DNA of 64,000 bases from Bacteroidales bacterium (GTDB lineage Bacteria; Bacteroidota; Bacteroidia; Bacteroidales; UBA932), in assembly GCA_015060225.1 (NCBI GenBank), contig SUYX01000005.1, positions 1 through 64,000 on the forward strand. The letters run 5' to 3'. Below, piece after piece: positions 7,484 to 18,686 of the stretch. Position 1 is the first letter of the stretch. Every line of letters begins with the position of its first letter. The translations under genes were made by a program, and so were the position numbers. Below the pieces are notes generated by a model. The model was not told where the DNA came from and did no database searches. It worked only from the letters and a program-made list of their open reading frames with translations.

Positions 7484-10009
7484 TTAACCATAAATATCCT
7501 TTATGTTGGCAAGCCTTGCATCCAGTTCGCTCAGGTCACCTACCAGTACCTGGCGGGCCTTGCTCCCCTCGTAAGGGCCAACTATTCCTGCAGCCTCCAA
7601 CTGGTCCATTATTCGGCCAGCCCTGTTGTAGCCCAGGTTCATCTTCCTCTGGATGAGTGATGTTGAGCCCTGCTGGTGCATTACCACAAGTTTTGCCGCA
7701 TCTTCAAATAGCGAATCCCTGCGGTTGAGGTCAACTTCACCTACTCCTCCGTCATCCTCCTTGTCCTCACCTACATATTCAGGCAAATAGTGTGCCGTAG
7801 TGTAACCTCTCTGCTCTGCAATGAAGTCCACTACCCTCTCTACCTCCTTGGTATCTATTAAGGCACATTGTACACGGGTGAGTTCACCTCCAATTGAGAT
7901 AAGCATATCTCCGCGTCCTATCAGCTGATTTGCTCCGGTCTGGTCCAGAATGGTCCTTGAGTCCACACTTGAACGCACCATAAATGCAATCCTGGCAGGG
8001 AAGTTTGCCTTAATGTTACCGGTAATTACACTTGTGGTAGGTCTCTGGGTTGCAATTACAAGGTGGATACCAATTGCACGGGCCAACTGAGCAAGACGTG
8101 CTATAGGCTCCTCTATCTCCTTGCCGGCTGTCATAAGCAAATCTGCAAACTCATCAATTACAACCACTATATAAGGCAAGAAACGGTGCCCTTTCAGAGG
8201 ATTTAGCTTCCTGCTCAAGAACTTCTCATTGTACTCCTTTATGTTCCTCACATATGCCAGTTTCAGCAGGTCATACCTTGCATCCATCTCTATACAGAGC
8301 GATTTGAGTGTATATACCACCTTCTGGGTATCTGTAATCACAGGTTCATCTGCATCGGGCAACTGTGCCAGAAAGTGCTTCTCAAGTTTTGAGTATAGCG
8401 ACAACTCCACCTTTTTAGGATCCACAAGCACAAGTTTCATCTCCGACGGGTGCTTGTAGTAGAGCAGTGATGTAAGGATTGCATTCAGACCTACAGATTT
8501 ACCCTGCCCTGTAGCTCCTGCTACAAGAAGGTGTGGCATCTTGGCAAGGTCGAAATGCATTACATCGTTGGTGATTGTCATACCCAATGCCACTGGCAGG
8601 TCATAGCTCTGCTGCTTGAACTTCTCGTCATCCAGCACAGAGAGCATGGATACTACACTTGGCTTCTCGTTTGCCACCTCAATTCCAATTGCATTTGTAC
8701 CAGGGAGGGTAACAACACGGACACCCTTGGCTGCCAAAGACAACTGTATATCCTCCTCCAGCCTCTTTATCTGTGCAACACGCACTCCCGGTGCCGGAAC
8801 TATCTCATAGAGGGTTACAGTAGGTCCCACTCTGGCCGATATCTTGGTAATGCCTATCTTGTAGTTGGCAAGGGTCTTTACAATCTGCCTGTTGTTCTTC
8901 TCAAGCTCCTCTCTTGTTACAACATACCACTTGTCCTTGTAATCCTCCAGCAATGTGAGCGGCGGTGCCTGGTACGAAGAGAGGTCCAGTCTCGGATCAA
9001 ACGGTTCCATCTCTTCCAACTCCTCATCTTCTGCAGCCTCATCCTGAGTTACAGGGGTATCGTCGGGAGTAGAAAGGACCTCTACAGTGAGATGCTCTTC
9101 CCCGTCATTTTCCTCCACTTCATCCTCAACAGCTCCGTTCCCCTCTACCACTTCAATCTGCAGTTCAATTTCATCACCCTTCACCTCCTCTTTCACCTCT
9201 TCCTCCACATCAAAATCATCATCCCCCACAACCTCAAATTTAGGGTTTACAGCCTCTTCCGGTGCCTCTTCGCATGTTACCGGAACCTCAACATCCAAAT
9301 CCGGGAACAGACTCTCCTCAGACGCTGCCTTCTCTGTTTCCTGCGCAACCTCCTCCTCAACAACAGATTTTGGTTTTGGAGCTGTAACACGCTCCACCCA
9401 ATTGTAGAACCCTGTTATTATCTTTCCGTTTACAAGGATGAGCCATATCACCAGCAGAGCAAATACTATGCTTCCTGTCCCTACAGAGCCTATCATATTG
9501 TTGAGCCAGGTTATGACAAAATAGCCATATGAGCCGCCTGCTCCACCTCCAAACCAGTCATCAACTTTTGTGAAAGAAAAGATGTATGAAAATGCCAGTG
9601 ATACCAATATACACCCCAACAATGAGAGGATAAAGAATCTCAGCAATTTGAGTTTCTTAAGTTTAAGGCAATAGAGCGAGACCCCAAGAAAGAAGAAAGG
9701 CACAATGAATGCTCCAAGGCCAAACAATCTTGCCACAAGGAAATTGGCCCATACGAGCCCCAGCTTGCCACCCTGGTTCTCCACCTCAACAGCTGCATTG
9801 AACATCTCCCTGTTATGGAAGAGGCTCTGGTCATCAGCCCATGTAAAGATATAAGAAACCAGTGAAATGAATGTATATACTGCAACTATAAGGGACAGCA
9901 GACCGCATACCAAATTAAAGGCATCACGCCTTTTAGGGACCTGGGTTTCTGCCTTTGCCTTAAGTTTCTCCTCTTTTGTAAGTTTGGTCTTAGTCTTGGT
10001 CTTTGCCAT
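7484..10009 (-). CDS. ftsK: DNA translocase FtsK/SpoIIIE
   Basis: Four N-terminal TM segments, acidic linker, PHLLVAGATGQGKSVGLNAILTSLLY Walker A, VVVIDEFADLLM Walker B, C-terminal gamma winged-helix (SLIQRKMNLGYNRAGRIMDQLEAAGIVGP). Confidence 0.96.
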   Translation of the reverse strand: MAKTKTKTKLTKEEKLKAKAETQVPKRRDAFNLVCGLLSLIVAVYTFISLVSYIFTWADDQSLFHNREMFNAAVEVENQGGKLGLVWANFLVARLFGLGAFIVPFFFLGVSLYCLKLKKLKLLRFFILSLLGCILVSLAFSYIFSFTKVDDWFGGGAGGSYGYFVITWLNNMIGSVGTGSIVFALLVIWLILVNGKIITGFYNWVERVTAPKPKSVVEEEVAQETEKAASEESLFPDLDVEVPVTCEEAPEEAVNPKFEVVGDDDFDVEEEVKEEVKGDEIELQIEVVEGNGAVEDEVEENDGEEHLTVEVLSTPDDTPVTQDEAAEDEELEEMEPFDPRLDLSSYQAPPLTLLEDYKDKWYVVTREELEKNNRQIVKTLANYKIGITKISARVGPTVTLYEIVPAPGVRVAQIKRLEEDIQLSLAAKGVRVVTLPGTNAIGIEVANEKPSVVSMLSVLDDEKFKQQSYDLPVALGMTITNDVMHFDLAKMPHLLVAGATGQGKSVGLNAILTSLLYYKHPSEMKLVLVDPKKVELSLYSKLEKHFLAQLPDADEPVITDTQKVVYTLKSLCIEMDARYDLLKLAYVRNIKEYNEKFLSRKLNPLKGHRFLPYIVVVIDEFADLLMTAGKEIEEPIARLAQLARAIGIHLVIATQRPTTSVITGNIKANFPARIAFMVRSSVDSRTILDQTGANQLIGRGDMLISIGGELTRVQCALIDTKEVERVVDFIAEQRGYTTAHYLPEYVGEDKEDDGGVGEVDLNRRDSLFEDAAKLVVMHQQGSTSLIQRKMNLGYNRAGRIMDQLEAAGIVGPYEGSKARQVLVGDLSELDARLANIKDIYG

Positions 10010-10011
10010 CT

Positions 10012-10653
10012 CTATTTATTGTTTTTCCACCTTTTACCGTTATTGTTCTGTTTTCCTTTGCCGCCGTTGTTCCTGTGGGGCTTCTGCTGGGGATTCATCC
10101 CCATACCAATGTGAACTCCTTCAGGGACTGTTATTCTTCCGTCAGAAAGTTTGTAGATATCGTTGAAGATTGTCTCCTCGGATACAGAGTCCTTGTTCCA
10201 TATAAGGTACTGCTGCTTCATATATGATGCCAGAGTCTTAATCATACTGGTCTTTACCTCATCATCTTCCCTCTGGGCAATAACCTCTATCATATTCTGT
10301 ATATTCCTGCCATAATGGGCCGCCTTTACCGGTGTCTTCTGCAATGGAATGGGTGCCGGAGGGGTTGAAAGGCTCTCCCTTGTAGGGGTAGCATAGGGAG
10401 AATCAATATCTATATTGAAATCTGAAATCACCTGTACATGGTCCCACAATTTGTGCTTGAAATCATTTATATCCCTCAACTGAGGATTAAGGGTTCCCAT
10501 CACCTGAATCACAGACTGTATCTGTTCATTGCGTTTCTCCTTGGTGGGAAGGGAAGCAACATATTCCACCATCTCCTGCACATGTCTGCCATACTCCGGC
10601 ATGCGCAATTTCTCTCTCTGCGTATTATAATCCAATTCCTTCATACTCATATC
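10012..10653 (-). CDS. DUF4290 domain-containing protein
   Basis: MKELDYNTQREKLRMPEYGRHVQEMVEYV... is typical of the Bacteroidota DUF4290 family; start at an internal Met is likely. Confidence 0.8.
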   Translation of the reverse strand, partial: DMSMKELDYNTQREKLRMPEYGRHVQEMVEYVASLPTKEKRNEQIQSVIQVMGTLNPQLRDINDFKHKLWDHVQVISDFNIDIDSPYATPTRESLSTPPAPIPLQKTPVKAAHYGRNIQNMIEVIAQREDDEVKTSMIKTLASYMKQQYLIWNKDSVSEETIFNDIYKLSDGRITVPEGVHIGMGMNPQQKPHRNNGGKGKQNNNGKRWKNNK

Positions 10654-10676
10654 TTGTCTAATTACAATCAACAAAT

Positions 10677-11657
10677 TTACTCAATATTTGCCATCTTCTC
10701 AATAAAATATCTCGGTCTTCTCTTTACCTCCCTGTATATCTTTCCAATATACTCGCCAATTACCCCTACGGCAGTAAGGATAGCCCCTCCAATGAACCAT
10801 AGCGAAACAAGGAGAGATGTCCATCCCGGCACCACATGCCCCACAGCATACTCATACAACGCATATGCAATAATTGCCAACGCCACAAATATAAACAGTA
10901 CTCCCGATGTTGTAATCAGTCTCAAAGGCTTGATGGAGAATGAGGTAATGCCATCTATAGCAAAACTCAGCATCTTTGAAAGGGGATACTTTGATTCCCC
11001 TGCAAACCTCTCGTTCCTGCTGTAATAGACATACTCCTGACTGTACCCCAAACTCCTTACCATTCCCCTGAGGAACAGATTCCTTTCCGGATGGGAAACC
11101 AGCGACTGCAATGCCCTCCTGCTCATGAGACGGAAATCTGCATGGTTATATACCACATCTCCCCCCATTGAGCTCATGAACTTGTAGAACATCTGTGCGG
11201 TATGCTTCTTGAAGAATGTATCTGTCTTGCGCTCATTTCTCACACCGTACACTATCTCATATCCTGCATTGAACTTGCGGGCCATCTCCACTATTGCATT
11301 CACATCATCCTGCAAATCTGCATCAATGGAAACAATTGCATCAAACTCACTCTGTGCGGCCCATTCCAACCCTGCCCACAAAGCATTCTGGTGCCCCACA
11401 TTATGGGCAAGCTTCAACCCCATAACCCTTTTGTCGCTTCCCGACAATTCTTCTATCAAACTCCATGTTGTATCCTTGCTTCCGTCATCCACATAGAGCA
11501 TCATACCCTTTGAGATTATTCCTTCTTTCTCCATTCCCTCAACAACAGCAGAGAGCTGGCGGGTTGTCTCATGCAACACCTCTTCCTCATTGTAACAAGG
11601 TACAACAATCACAAGTTTAGTGTCATTCATCATTCTTCCGTTTATTTTTGAATACAA
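10677..11657 (-). CDS. Glycosyltransferase family 2 (DPM1/GtrB-like)
   Basis: KLVIVVPCYNEEEVL...SIDADLQDD...two C-terminal TM segments (TSGVLFIFVALAII). Confidence 0.92.
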   Translation of the reverse strand: MYSKINGRMMNDTKLVIVVPCYNEEEVLHETTRQLSAVVEGMEKEGIISKGMMLYVDDGSKDTTWSLIEELSGSDKRVMGLKLAHNVGHQNALWAGLEWAAQSEFDAIVSIDADLQDDVNAIVEMARKFNAGYEIVYGVRNERKTDTFFKKHTAQMFYKFMSSMGGDVVYNHADFRLMSRRALQSLVSHPERNLFLRGMVRSLGYSQEYVYYSRNERFAGESKYPLSKMLSFAIDGITSFSIKPLRLITTSGVLFIFVALAIIAYALYEYAVGHVVPGWTSLLVSLWFIGGAILTAVGVIGEYIGKIYREVKRRPRYFIEKMANIE

Positions 11658-12012
11658 ATTTTACAAGTATAAAGTTTACAGGTATTGCAATTGCAAATAC
11701 CGGCAGCGGAGCCCATTTTGGCCCTATGCCAATCCATAGGAACAGATTGAGCAGAACCATATGGAGCAGATAATTAACCCCGTGCGCCCCAGCCATGCCA
11801 AAAAGCTTCTTCCAGGAAGGCGCACTTCCAAAAGTGAAATAGGAGGTGAGATAAAAATTCACCACAAAACTCAAAATGTAACCCACAGTATAGGCTATAT
11901 TAACATTTATGGCCATCTGCAGAAGAAAATATATCCCGTAGTGAAGGGCTGTACACACTCCCCCCACTATTCCAAAGCGGACAAATTCCCATATTACAGG
12001 ATTAATTTTCAT
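11623..12012 (-). CDS. GtrA family membrane protein
   Basis: FVRFGIVGGVCTALHYGIYFLLQ...four TM segments; adjacent to the GT2 gene. Confidence 0.9.
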   Translation of the reverse strand: MKINPVIWEFVRFGIVGGVCTALHYGIYFLLQMAINVNIAYTVGYILSFVVNFYLTSYFTFGSAPSWKKLFGMAGAHGVNYLLHMVLLNLFLWIGIGPKWAPLPVFAIAIPVNFILVKFVFKNKRKNDE

Positions 12013-13990
12013 TCTCCTTTTTTCGCGGTTTGTCTGTTATCATCCCACTCCTCACAAGATACTCGGTACTCTGCAGCATTGAGAAGCAGTACTCCTTCAA
12101 CATCCTGAAAGTATCATTATCCTCCACCATATTTATTTTGTCACCTTCATACCTGTACCTGAACTCCTGGCCGGTCTCAGGTGAGTAAACATACAAATTG
12201 CTTGAGTCTCTTGCAGCCACAAGGTTGTCTGCAGTGTAGAACATGCAAGGTCTCTTTTCAACAATGAGATTCACTCCAAAATTGTTCTGCAGATATCCCA
12301 TCCCCAACATTCCAAGGAGCGTTGGTGCCACATCTATCTGACCTCCAAAACTGTCATAAACGCCAGGGGCTATCCCTTTCCCATAAATCATGAGCGGCAC
12401 ATGGTTATATGACTGGGGCATCTCGCACTCGGGTGTCCCAACCAGTTTGCCGTGGTCACCCATCAAAACAAATATTGTGTTGTCAAACCAAGGCTCCTTC
12501 TTTGCTGCATCAAAAAACTTCCTTATAGACCAGTCTGCATACTCAACAATAGCATCATCCATCTTTTCAGAGCGGGGTACAAAATACTCCGGAATTACAT
12601 AGGGAGGATGGTTGCTTATGGAGAGCAGCGCTGCAAAGAAAGGCTCTCCGCTTGCAGCCCTTTCACTCAACACAGGTAGGGCATACCCGTAAAGATAATC
12701 ATCCTGCACTCCAAAATGGTTTGCAATTTTCTCCTTGGGATAATCCTCCTGGGCATATATCTCATCAAATCCATTGGTACGGAAGAAGGCATTCATGTTG
12801 TCGTACTGGCTCTCGTGGGTCATGAAGAACATGTTATGGTAACCATTATCCTTCAAGACTGTCGGGAAGCCGCTGTAAACAGGAATCACACTCCCCTTCA
12901 TGGCATTACGCTTCATTATGGTTGGGAATGAGTAGAGGGTTGAATACATTCCGTGATTTGTATGTATTCCTGCTGAATAGATGTTTGTAAACAGCATGGA
13001 TTCCTCTGCAAGTGAATCCAGGAACGGGGTGAGCCCGCTTTTGTTCCCGAAGGTTCCCATCAGGTTGGCACTCATGGATTCCATAAAGATGAATACAATG
13101 TTCTTCTTCTGCGGATTTGCGGTTCCTTCAACCTCTCTGGCAATTGGGGAGATCCCCTCAATCCCCTCCCTGGAGAGCAATCTTTGCGCTGTAGGGAGAG
13201 CCTCCTCCACAGGCATTACATCCAGAAGCCTGTTCTCCTTGCGCTGGTCATCCAAATAACTTGTAAGGAGGTTGAAAACAGGATTCACCCCTATCTGGTT
13301 GAGGAAAGGATCTGTACAATAATATGCCTGGCTCACCTTAATTGGATTATATCCTGTACGTCCCCTTATGCCAAATACACATAATCCCGACAACACTGCA
13401 CCCATTACCAGAATTGTAACGAAATTCTTGAGAGTATACGGCAACACCGGTTTCCTGCTCTTCCTGTAAAATACCGTTGCAAACTTGAAGACCATGAAAC
13501 CGAACCCTATTACTGCCGCAAAACCCAGACAGATTGGGAAATAGTATGAACTCTCGCCAAATATCATTCCTGCCGTAGTTCCGGCATACCCGAACCAGTT
13601 GAAGATGGATGAGTTTATAATCTTAAAGAAATACTCAAAATATGGGATATTGGCCGCCGTGAATGAAAATGCAATGGCATAAAGTACTGTAAACCACACT
13701 GCAACAAATCTGTACAGCCACTTTGCGGTAAAGTTGAACATGGATGCTATCCACATTACAACCAGTGGAAGTATGAGAATATAGCACGCAATTACGTTGT
13801 CAAACCATACTCCCTTTACAAAAGCCATGGAATGCAGAAACCATTCCCCCTTAATCTCCTGCGGGAACTCATATGAAGTGCCAAGAAAAAGCACAAGCCT
13901 GAAGATGCCAAAAATGAGCAGCGCCAGCAGATGTACGGACAGCAAATACTCCAATGCGTATAAAAAACGTCTTATAGGACTCCTTTTCAT
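12002..13990 (-). CDS. LTA synthase/sulfatase-family membrane protein
   Basis: N-terminal TM region then NIVFIFMESMSANLMG...SAGIHTNHGMYSTLYSFPT...LMGDHGKL alkaline-phosphatase-superfamily motifs. Confidence 0.9.
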   Translation of the reverse strand: MKRSPIRRFLYALEYLLSVHLLALLIFGIFRLVLFLGTSYEFPQEIKGEWFLHSMAFVKGVWFDNVIACYILILPLVVMWIASMFNFTAKWLYRFVAVWFTVLYAIAFSFTAANIPYFEYFFKIINSSIFNWFGYAGTTAGMIFGESSYYFPICLGFAAVIGFGFMVFKFATVFYRKSRKPVLPYTLKNFVTILVMGAVLSGLCVFGIRGRTGYNPIKVSQAYYCTDPFLNQIGVNPVFNLLTSYLDDQRKENRLLDVMPVEEALPTAQRLLSREGIEGISPIAREVEGTANPQKKNIVFIFMESMSANLMGTFGNKSGLTPFLDSLAEESMLFTNIYSAGIHTNHGMYSTLYSFPTIMKRNAMKGSVIPVYSGFPTVLKDNGYHNMFFMTHESQYDNMNAFFRTNGFDEIYAQEDYPKEKIANHFGVQDDYLYGYALPVLSERAASGEPFFAALLSISNHPPYVIPEYFVPRSEKMDDAIVEYADWSIRKFFDAAKKEPWFDNTIFVLMGDHGKLVGTPECEMPQSYNHVPLMIYGKGIAPGVYDSFGGQIDVAPTLLGMLGMGYLQNNFGVNLIVEKRPCMFYTADNLVAARDSSNLYVYSPETGQEFRYRYEGDKINMVEDNDTFRMLKEYCFSMLQSTEYLVRSGMITDKPRKKENEN

Positions 13991-15735
13991 AACTGTTTCC
14001 GGTTGAACCTGTAAATATGTGTGATATCCCTGAAATCATTGCTCTTGAACTCAATTCCTGGAACCATCTCAATATCATACTCCGCAGAATAGGTATCCAT
14101 GAATTTCCCTGCCTCCTTATCTCCAATAATTACATATCCGTTGTCGGGAGCAAAATCCACAAACGGCACAATCCTGTTGTTCAAATAGAAATTGAGGGTA
14201 AAAGGATGCATCCTGTTTGCCATTACAGTATTGGTGATGTATGAATATACATACCCCACAGGGGCCAATTTGGCTATCATTTCTGCAGAAGGCTTGTTGG
14301 ACTTCACATTGAGCACTACCGGCTGGAAAACTCCGTCCAATGAGACAAACAATATAAACGCCATGAAGATTCCTTGCAATCCGGTCCTTATTTTCTCCCA
14401 TTCAATACCGGCACAACAGCGGCATTCCCTGTTCCTTAATGCAAAATATGCAACGGCCACCGCCAATGGCAACAAAGCCATAAGAAACTCCCAGCCAAAA
14501 GGAAGTGTCTGGAGGGAGTTGAGATATGCAATGTTTTCTGCAGCATGTTTTCCCCCAAAAATTGAATGGGGAACCAGGCCGCACCTTACAACAATAAATA
14601 CAAAAGAAAGGAACGCGAGCAGCCCGCCCATGAGGTTGTTGAACCATCTGAGAGCCTTTGGTCTGTTGTTGAGGAGCCAAATTATATACTCTGCAATAAA
14701 ATATGCAATGAACGGATATATCGGGAGCAAATAAACACTTCTCTTGCTCTTTGGAATGCAATAGAATACAAACATTATTGTTATGCTTAGCAAAGAGAAC
14801 AGCCTTGCATCATCCATACCCTTTATCCACTGTACAAACTTGCCCCACCACTCCTTTGGTTTTGCTGCCACTCTGGTGTACTTGAGAGTGAACAGAGACA
14901 TAAGCAACAATATTGTATACGGAACAAAACCTGTAACAACTGTCATTACATTGTAAGGCCAAGGATTCTCGTGTGATGCATAGCTCATCTTGCCCAGGAA
15001 CCTGTATACGTTCTCTTCCAGCACCAGCTGAAGAAAAGGTTCTCCACCCTGTTTCCATGCAGCAACATACCAGAATGCAGGCAAAATGCACGCAGCCAAA
15101 GCCACCCCTATGAACGAAAGGCATATCCGGAAAAAATTCATCCCCCTTATCCAGCAGAATGCTGCAACCACAGCACAAGGAAGCACAAGCCCTACAGGTC
15201 CTTTAGTAAGGAATGCCCCGCTAAGGAAAAGGATTCCCATCCACGGAATGCCTCTGAGCCCATTCTCTGCCCACTTGTACAACTGATATAGAGCCAGTAC
15301 CATAAAAGCAGCAAGCACCATATCTACACGGCAGTTCACCCCAGCCCTATGTACCTCAAAATTTGTAAGGGTAATGAGGGCTGTAAGGAGGGCAACCTCC
15401 CGTCCCCGCCTTTTTGCAAAAAAGGCATACCCTACAAGAACCATTGCCGCCAATGCCACAGCAGAGGGGAACCTTGAGGTATATTCGTTCACCTCTCCGG
15501 TAACGGTAGATGCAGCCGCAATCATCCAATGGAAGAATGGAGGCTTATAAGCCATATCTACTCCGTTGGTGGTAGGAAGGGTCCAGTTTGAATCATTTAT
15601 CATTGCCTGGGCAACCAGAGCCTCACGCGGCTCACCCCTTGTATGAAAACTGCTTTTGCCCAAAAAAAGGAAAAGTGAAAGGAAACTCACAAGGGCAACC
15701 AGCCAGAAAAATCTATCTTTAGAGATATTAACCAT
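13987..15735 (-). CDS. ArnT-like glycosyltransferase (GT39/GT83-type, dolichyl-mannosyltransferase superfamily)
   Basis: TRGEPREALVAQAMINDSNWTLPTTNGVDMAYKPPFFHWMIA, multiple TM segments. Confidence 0.88.
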   Translation of the reverse strand: MVNISKDRFFWLVALVSFLSLFLFLGKSSFHTRGEPREALVAQAMINDSNWTLPTTNGVDMAYKPPFFHWMIAAASTVTGEVNEYTSRFPSAVALAAMVLVGYAFFAKRRGREVALLTALITLTNFEVHRAGVNCRVDMVLAAFMVLALYQLYKWAENGLRGIPWMGILFLSGAFLTKGPVGLVLPCAVVAAFCWIRGMNFFRICLSFIGVALAACILPAFWYVAAWKQGGEPFLQLVLEENVYRFLGKMSYASHENPWPYNVMTVVTGFVPYTILLLMSLFTLKYTRVAAKPKEWWGKFVQWIKGMDDARLFSLLSITIMFVFYCIPKSKRSVYLLPIYPFIAYFIAEYIIWLLNNRPKALRWFNNLMGGLLAFLSFVFIVVRCGLVPHSIFGGKHAAENIAYLNSLQTLPFGWEFLMALLPLAVAVAYFALRNRECRCCAGIEWEKIRTGLQGIFMAFILFVSLDGVFQPVVLNVKSNKPSAEMIAKLAPVGYVYSYITNTVMANRMHPFTLNFYLNNRIVPFVDFAPDNGYVIIGDKEAGKFMDTYSAEYDIEMVPGIEFKSNDFRDITHIYRFNRKQL

Positions 15736-15800
15736 TGTTGTATAATTATAAACAACAAAGTTAATTATTTATAAACAATTATTTGATGATATAAAATAAA

Positions 15801-15830
15801 AAAAGAACAACTCATAAGAATTGTTCTTTT
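15801..15830 (-). terminator. Rho-independent terminator downstream of tRNA-fMet
   Basis: aaaagaacaa / ttgttctttt perfect 10-bp inverted repeat followed by a T-rich tract on the minus strand. Confidence 0.75.
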
Positions 15831-15836
15831 TATTAG

Positions 15837-15909
<73 letters not shown>

Positions 15910-15923
15910 GTGTTATTGGACTG

Positions 15924-15931
15924 CAAAAGTA
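15924..15931 (-). promoter_or_regulatory. Bacteroidota -7 box (TACTTTTG) for tRNA-fMet
   Basis: caaaagta on plus strand = TACTTTTG on minus, matching TAnnTTTG, about 15 nt upstream of the tRNA. Confidence 0.5.
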
Positions 15932-15946
15932 GAGGTTATTTTTCAA

Positions 15947-17296
15947 TTATGCAAATTTTATTTCATCTTTTTTGCATACAATCTGCTCTCCAGTGGTCTG
16001 GTTCTTTATATTTACCACACCGTCAGCCACTTCCTGCTCGCCCACAATTACAAAGTATGGAATGTTTTTCTTTGCAGCGTAGTCGAACTGTTTCTTCAGT
16101 TTGGTTTTATCGGGATAAATTTCACAATTTATTCCCTGTGCCCTCAAACCTGCTATGATTGGAAGTGAGTATGCCACCTCTGCATCACCCATATTTGAGA
16201 AGAGGACTTTGGTACCTCCTATTGCCTCTTTGGGGAATTTGTCCAATCCCTGAAGCACATCGTAGATACGGTCTGCGCCAAACGAGATGCCTACGCCGCT
16301 CATACCAGGAAGGCCGAAGATTCCTGTAAGGTCATCGTATCTTCCACCGCCACAGATGCTTCCTATTGCAAAGTCCTTTGCCTTCACCTCAAAGATTGCA
16401 CCGGTATAGTAGTTTAGGCCACGGGCTAGTGAAAGATCTATCTCCACCTCCTGCTTTATTCCGGCAACTGCAATGTATCCGAAGAGTTCCTCCAGTTCTG
16501 CAAGTCCTTTAAGACCGGCCTCACTGCTTGCCAATATACCTTTCATTGTTGCAAGTTTCTGTTCAGTGGTTCCGCTCAACACCAGCACAGGCTCAATGGT
16601 TGCAATTCCTTTTTCATCAATTCCCCTCTCTGCCAATTCTGCTTTAACGGCATCAAGTCCAATCTTGTCTATCTTGTCTATTGCAACTGTAATGTCAACA
16701 AGTTTGTCGGGATGACCTATCACCTCTGCCAAACCCTGAAGCACCTTTCTGTTGTTGATCTTGATGCATACATTTATACCGAACTTTGCAAACACCTCAT
16801 CAACTATCTGCACAAGTTCAAGTTCATTTATAAGGGATTTGCTCCCGATAACATCTACATCACACTGGTAGAACTCCCTGTAGCGTCCTTTCTGCGGACG
16901 GTCTGCCCTCCATACGGGCTGTATCTGGTAACGTTTGAAAGGGAATGCCAGTTCGTTCTGGTGCTGCACAACATATCTTGCAAACGGTACTGTAAGGTCA
17001 TATCTGAGACCTTTCTCGCAAACCTTCAATGAGAGGGCATTGCTGTTCTCCAACTGCTCGGGCTGTACACCCGAGAATGCATCTCCCGAATTGAGTATCT
17101 TAAAGAGGAGTTTGTCCCCTTCGTCTCCATATTTGCCCAAAAGGGTTGAAAGGTTCTCCATTGAAGGGGTCTCCAACGGAGCAAACCCGTATTTCTTGAA
17201 TACTGAACGTATTGTGTCAAAAATATAATTTCTTCCTGCCATCTCTGCAGGCCCAAAGTCTCTCGTACCCTTTGGAATGCTTGGTTTCTGAGCCAT
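15947..17296 (-). CDS. hisS: Histidyl-tRNA synthetase
   Basis: [19 protein letters not shown]..., [23 protein letters not shown] class II aaRS motifs. Confidence 0.96.
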   Translation of the reverse strand: MAQKPSIPKGTRDFGPAEMAGRNYIFDTIRSVFKKYGFAPLETPSMENLSTLLGKYGDEGDKLLFKILNSGDAFSGVQPEQLENSNALSLKVCEKGLRYDLTVPFARYVVQHQNELAFPFKRYQIQPVWRADRPQKGRYREFYQCDVDVIGSKSLINELELVQIVDEVFAKFGINVCIKINNRKVLQGLAEVIGHPDKLVDITVAIDKIDKIGLDAVKAELAERGIDEKGIATIEPVLVLSGTTEQKLATMKGILASSEAGLKGLAELEELFGYIAVAGIKQEVEIDLSLARGLNYYTGAIFEVKAKDFAIGSICGGGRYDDLTGIFGLPGMSGVGISFGADRIYDVLQGLDKFPKEAIGGTKVLFSNMGDAEVAYSLPIIAGLRAQGINCEIYPDKTKLKKQFDYAAKKNIPYFVIVGEQEVADGVVNIKNQTTGEQIVCKKDEIKFA

Positions 17297-17297
17297 A

Positions 17298-18686
17298 TTA
17301 TTTCCTGTTCTTTAAATATTCATCAATTGCAGCAGCACCTTTGCGTCCTGCTTCCATTGCAAGGATTACAGTTGCAGCACCTGTAACTGCATCACCTCCT
17401 GCAAATACACCTTCTCTTGTCGTTGCCCCATCCTCTGTTGCAACCAATCCCCCCTTGCGGTTCCTCTCAAGCCCCGGGGTAGTCTGGGCTATAAGCGGAT
17501 TAGGGGAAGTTCCCAAAGCCATAATCACCACATCTGCATCCACCATAAAATGGGAATCGGGCACCGGAACCGGAGATCTCCTGCCACTTGCATCCGGCTC
17601 TCCCAACTCCATCTTCTCACATTTTAGGGCAGTAACCCAACCCTTCTCATTCCCGACAACCTCTACCGGGTTGGTAAGCATCATGAACTCAATCCCCTCC
17701 TCTTTTGCATGGTGCACCTCCTCTGCCCTTGCAGGGAGTTCCTTCTCTGTCCTGCGGTAAACCACAGTCACATGCGCACCCAAACGGAGAGCAGTTCTGG
17801 CTGCATCCATTGCAACATTTCCACCACCTACCACACACACCTTGTTTCCCACATATATTGGGGTTCTTGCATCCTCCTTATAGGCCTTCATAAGGTTGCT
17901 CCTGGTAAGGAACTCATTTGCAGAAACCACGCCGTTGAGGTTCTCGCCAGGAATGTCCATAAATCTTGGCAATCCTGCTCCGCTTCCTACAAATACCGCC
18001 TCAAAGCCCTCATTGTCAAACATGTCATCTATGGTTATGGTACGGCCTACCACCACATTGGTCTCTATCCTTACCCCCAAATCCTTAAGGTTCTCTATCT
18101 CAGCTGCCACAACTGTATCTTTAGGGAGCCTGAACTCAGGGATACCGTATGTAAGCACACCTCCGGCCTTGTGCAGCGCCTCAAATACGGTTACATCGTA
18201 TCCCATCTTTGCAAGATCGCTTGCACATGCCAACCCACTGGGTCCGCTACCGATAACGGCCACTTTATGCCCGTTAGGTGGTACTTTCCCTATAAATTTC
18301 ACTTTATTTTCCCTTGCCCAGTCTGCCACAAAGCGCTCAAGCTTTCCAATTGCTACAGGTTCACCTTTAACACCCATAACACATGAGCCTTCACATTGGC
18401 ACTCCTGAGGACAAACCCTTCCGCATATAGCAGGCAAAGAACTGTCTATGGATATTATCCTGAACGCCTCAGCAAAATCGCCCTTGGCAACTGCCTGTAC
18501 AAAGAAAGGTATCTTTACTGATACCGGGCAGGCTGTCATACAAGCCGGTCTCTTGCAGTTAAGGCATCTGCGGGCCTCCAGCATTGCCTCCTCATCGGTA
18601 TACCCAAGGCAAACCTCCTTAAAATTGCGTGCCCTCACCTTCGGGTCCTGCTCCCTTACCGGAACTCTCGGGATTCTTCTGCTCAT
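17298..18686 (-). CDS. NADPH-dependent glutamate synthase small subunit-like / NfnB-type oxidoreductase
   Basis: [69 protein letters not shown]; 4-nt overlap with an NfnA-like partner. Confidence 0.9.
   Translation of the reverse strand: MSRRIPRVPVREQDPKVRARNFKEVCLGYTDEEAMLEARRCLNCKRPACMTACPVSVKIPFFVQAVAKGDFAEAFRIISIDSSLPAICGRVCPQECQCEGSCVMGVKGEPVAIGKLERFVADWARENKVKFIGKVPPNGHKVAVIGSGPSGLACASDLAKMGYDVTVFEALHKAGGVLTYGIPEFRLPKDTVVAAEIENLKDLGVRIETNVVVGRTITIDDMFDNEGFEAVFVGSGAGLPRFMDIPGENLNGVVSANEFLTRSNLMKAYKEDARTPIYVGNKVCVVGGGNVAMDAARTALRLGAHVTVVYRRTEKELPARAEEVHHAKEEGIEFMMLTNPVEVVGNEKGWVTALKCEKMELGEPDASGRRSPVPVPDSHFMVDADVVIMALGTSPNPLIAQTTPGLERNRKGGLVATEDGATTREGVFAGGDAVTGAATVILAMEAGRKGAAAIDEYLKNRK

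Noticed and set aside
8531-9532. 333-aa plus-strand ORF opposite ftsK
   Set aside because: Antisense to a clear FtsK coding sequence. Composition (Leu/His/Tyr-rich, no motif) is typical of shadow ORFs.
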